A model generated the notes under the pieces. That model had not been told where the DNA came from. It made no database searches and worked only from the letters and a program-made list of their open reading frames with translations. This document shows, piece by piece, positions 5,114 to 6,419 of a DNA stretch of 6,419 nt. The position numbers and the translations under genes were made by a program. The first letter of the stretch is position 1, and each line of letters opens with the position of its first letter. Source of the stretch: Planctomycetota bacterium (lineage in GTDB: Bacteria; Planctomycetota; Planctomycetia; Gemmatales; Gemmataceae). The DNA lies in the NCBI GenBank assembly GCA_016200155.1, contig JACQFG010000023.1:1-6419 (forward strand), in the 5' to 3' direction.

Positions 5114-6091
5114 TCACTGATTCCCCGCCGCCGCCGCTTCCCCTGCTGCGCCTTCGTCGAAGACGCCCATCTTGCGGAATTTCTGGTAGCGTTGTTCGAG
5201 CAGCTCGTCGGTAGGGAGTTGCTTCAGGTCGCGCAGAGAACGCAAGAGATAGGTCTTGAGGATGTTGCCCATCTGGCGTGGGTCGCGGTGGGCGCCGCCG
5301 AGAGGCTCGGCGATGATCTCGTCGATGACGTGGAGGCGGAACAGGTCGCGGGCGGTCAGCTTGAGGGCGTCGGCGGCGAGGCGCTTGGTCTGGTCGTTGG
5401 CTTCCTTCCAGAGGATGCCGGCACAGCCTTCGGGGCTGATGACGGAGTAGTAGGCGAATTCGAGCATGGAGACGCGGTCGCCGATGCCGATGCCGAGCGC
5501 ACCGCCGGAGCCCCCTTCCCCGATGACGACGCAGACGATGGGCGTTTCGAGGCGGGCCATCTCGAGGAGATTGGTGGCGATGAGCTGGGCCTGGCCGCGC
5601 TCCTCGGCGCCGATGCCGGGATAGGCGCCGGGCGTATCGATCAGGCAGATGACCGGCAGCTTGAACTTGGCGGCGAGCTTCATCTTGCCGAGCGCCTTGC
5701 GATAGCCCTCGGGATGAGCGCAGCCGAACAGGCACTCGTTGCGCTCTTTGAGAGTGTGGCCCTTCTGCTGGCCGACGAGGAGCACGCGATGATCGCCGAT
5801 GCGGGCGAAGCCGGTGCGGATGGCGCGATCGTCGCCGATGGCCCGGTCGCCGTGCAGCTCGACGAACTCGTCGCAGATCATGTCGATGTAGTCGACGGTC
5901 TGCGGCCGTTGGCGATGGCGCGAGACGAGGATGGTGTCCCAGGCGGAGAGGTTGTTGTAGATCTTGCGGATGAGGCTCGTCAACTCGCGGCGGATGCGCC
6001 GGACTTCCTCGCTGTCCGTGAGCTTGGCGAGGGCGGCTTCGAGGGCCTGGATCTCCGCCTCAAACGGCAGGTACTCGATGGGATCGGCCAT
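5114..6091 (-). CDS. accA: Acetyl-CoA carboxylase carboxyltransferase subunit alpha
   Basis: AccA pairs with AccD to form the cytosolic carboxyltransferase that moves the carboxyl group from biotin on AccB to acetyl-CoA, making malonyl-CoA for fatty-acid synthesis. The 325-residue length is close to E. coli AccA (319). Landmarks are the N-terminal helical region with EYLPFEAEIQALE (6-18) and LTSLIRKIYNNLSAWD (37-52), ICDEFVELHGDRAIGDD (72-88), HPEGYRKALGKMKLA (126-140), LIDTPGAYPGIGAEERGQAQ (150-169), VIGEGGSGGALGIGIGDRV (189-207, the glycine-rich CoA-binding turn), SVISPEGCAGILWKE (216-230) and EPLGGAHRDP (262-271). The C-terminus adds an alanine/glycine-rich tail. The ATG at 6091 begins the usual MADPIEYLPFE-like start and has GGAG 9 nt upstream. 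The gene stands alone on its strand, 157 nt downstream of the right-hand partial gene; accD is not in the window. Third-position GC is high (36 of the first 40 codons), typical of the host. Confidence 0.97.
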   Translation of the reverse strand: MADPIEYLPFEAEIQALEAALAKLTDSEEVRRIRRELTSLIRKIYNNLSAWDTILVSRHRQRPQTVDYIDMICDEFVELHGDRAIGDDRAIRTGFARIGDHRVLLVGQQKGHTLKERNECLFGCAHPEGYRKALGKMKLAAKFKLPVICLIDTPGAYPGIGAEERGQAQLIATNLLEMARLETPIVCVVIGEGGSGGALGIGIGDRVSMLEFAYYSVISPEGCAGILWKEANDQTKRLAADALKLTARDLFRLHVIDEIIAEPLGGAHRDPRQMGNILKTYLLRSLRDLKQLPTDELLEQRYQKFRKMGVFDEGAAGEAAAAGNQ

Positions 6092-6221
6092 GATTCATCG
6101 CTCCGTCTGCGCGCGGATCGTGGGTTAGCGAAGGGTCAAACGATTTGAAGTAATGTACGAGAAAATGGCGATATCGGCATGGGGCGGAGGTAGACGCCCT
6201 GGAGTGGAGCGAGCGCGCGGG

Positions 6222-6241
6222 ATACTGCGGGCGCTAAACGA
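6222..6241. repeat. 20-nt post-stop motif, copy 2
   Basis: ATACTGCGGGCGCTAAACGA differs from the copy at 5088-5107 at two positions. On the minus strand it begins 7 nt after the stop of the right-hand partial gene, the same placement as copy 1 relative to accA. The 157-nt gap that holds it (6092-6248) must also contain any accA promoter, but I see no convincing -35/-10 pair there. Confidence 0.6.
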
Positions 6242-6248
6242 AGACCTG

Positions 6249-6419
6249 TCACTCCTGGTGGATCCGGATGACGATCTGAATCGTGCCCGGCTGGACGGCG
6301 CGGAGTTGCGAGCCGAACTGGCGGGCTTCCTTCGATGCCGTCGCGGCATTGGCCGGCAGCACGACCGCCTGGCGCTTGGCGTTCGGGTCGGGCTTGGCGT
6401 CGCGGGTGCGGTCCAGGGC
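6249..6419 (-). CDS. C-terminal 56 residues of an unidentified protein (5' end outside window)
   Basis: The minus-strand frame is open from the window edge to a TGA at 6251-6249. It reads LDRTRDAKPDPNAKRQAVVL, then PANAATASKEARQFGSQLRA, ending VQPGTIQIVIRIHQE. The mixture of basic and polar residues with a beta-like hydrophobic end (TIQIVIRI) looks like a genuine protein end. Codons are strongly GC-ending, as in accA, and the stop is followed by the same post-stop motif as accA. There is too little for a family call. It could share a transcript with accA, 157 nt downstream, but the intervening motif argues for separate units. Confidence 0.6.
   Translation of the reverse strand, partial: ALDRTRDAKPDPNAKRQAVVLPANAATASKEARQFGSQLRAVQPGTIQIVIRIHQE

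Noticed and set aside
6092..6145. TTGACC on the minus strand as a -35 box for accA
   Set aside because: No acceptable -10 hexamer lies 16-18 nt downstream; the region there is GC-rich.
5192..6148. Plus-strand open frame of 318 codons opposite accA
   Set aside because: It is antisense to an unmistakable accA, has low-complexity Ala/Asp/Glu/Gly composition, and matches no family.

Overview
The window looks like a chromosomal segment from a GC-rich planctomycete. The support is one exported protein (2199-2741) carrying a motif set I associate with planctomycete secreted proteins of unknown function, a secreted protein built only of PPC-like repeats (a common style in that phylum), and the overall base composition. 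This assignment is inference from protein style; no rRNA or other marker gene is present.

Layout, left to right. Positions 1-651 (+) hold the C-terminal third of dxs (first step of the MEP isoprenoid pathway), ending in a perfect 18-bp hairpin that it shares with a convergent gene. Positions 704-2128 (-) encode a secreted protein made of four tandem PPC-like beta-sandwich modules. Positions 2199-2741 (-) encode a small exported planctomycete-type protein. Positions 2742-2981 are non-coding apart from a few bases and are almost filled by two unrelated repeat structures: a 55-bp sequence duplicated at a 61-bp period, and a 91-bp inverted-repeat element whose outer end supplies the stop codon of the next gene. 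Positions 2977-4689 (-) hold a probable three-gene operon of unrecognised proteins: a one-TM protein, then a 132-aa acidic soluble protein, then a six-TM protein. A small tail-anchored-like membrane protein (4793-5074, +) is divergent to this operon. Positions 5114-6091 (-) encode accA, the carboxyltransferase alpha subunit of acetyl-CoA carboxylase (first committed step of fatty-acid synthesis). Positions 6249-6419 (-) hold the C-terminal end of an unidentified gene.

How it fits together. The flanking genes are ordinary core metabolism (isoprenoid precursor and fatty-acid precursor synthesis). The block from about 2977 to 5074 stands out. Its four genes are unrecognised, three have membrane segments, they sit in a divergent arrangement with tight spacing, and their third-codon-position GC is clearly lower than in accA or the PPC gene. 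It is bordered on the left by the inverted-repeat element. This is the best candidate here for an acquired or undescribed module, but nothing in the sequence reveals its biochemical role.

Two near-identical 20-nt motifs lie 6-7 nt after the stop codons of accA and of the unidentified right-hand gene, suggesting a recurrent post-gene signal. No tRNA, rRNA, CRISPR array or recognisable transposase gene is present.
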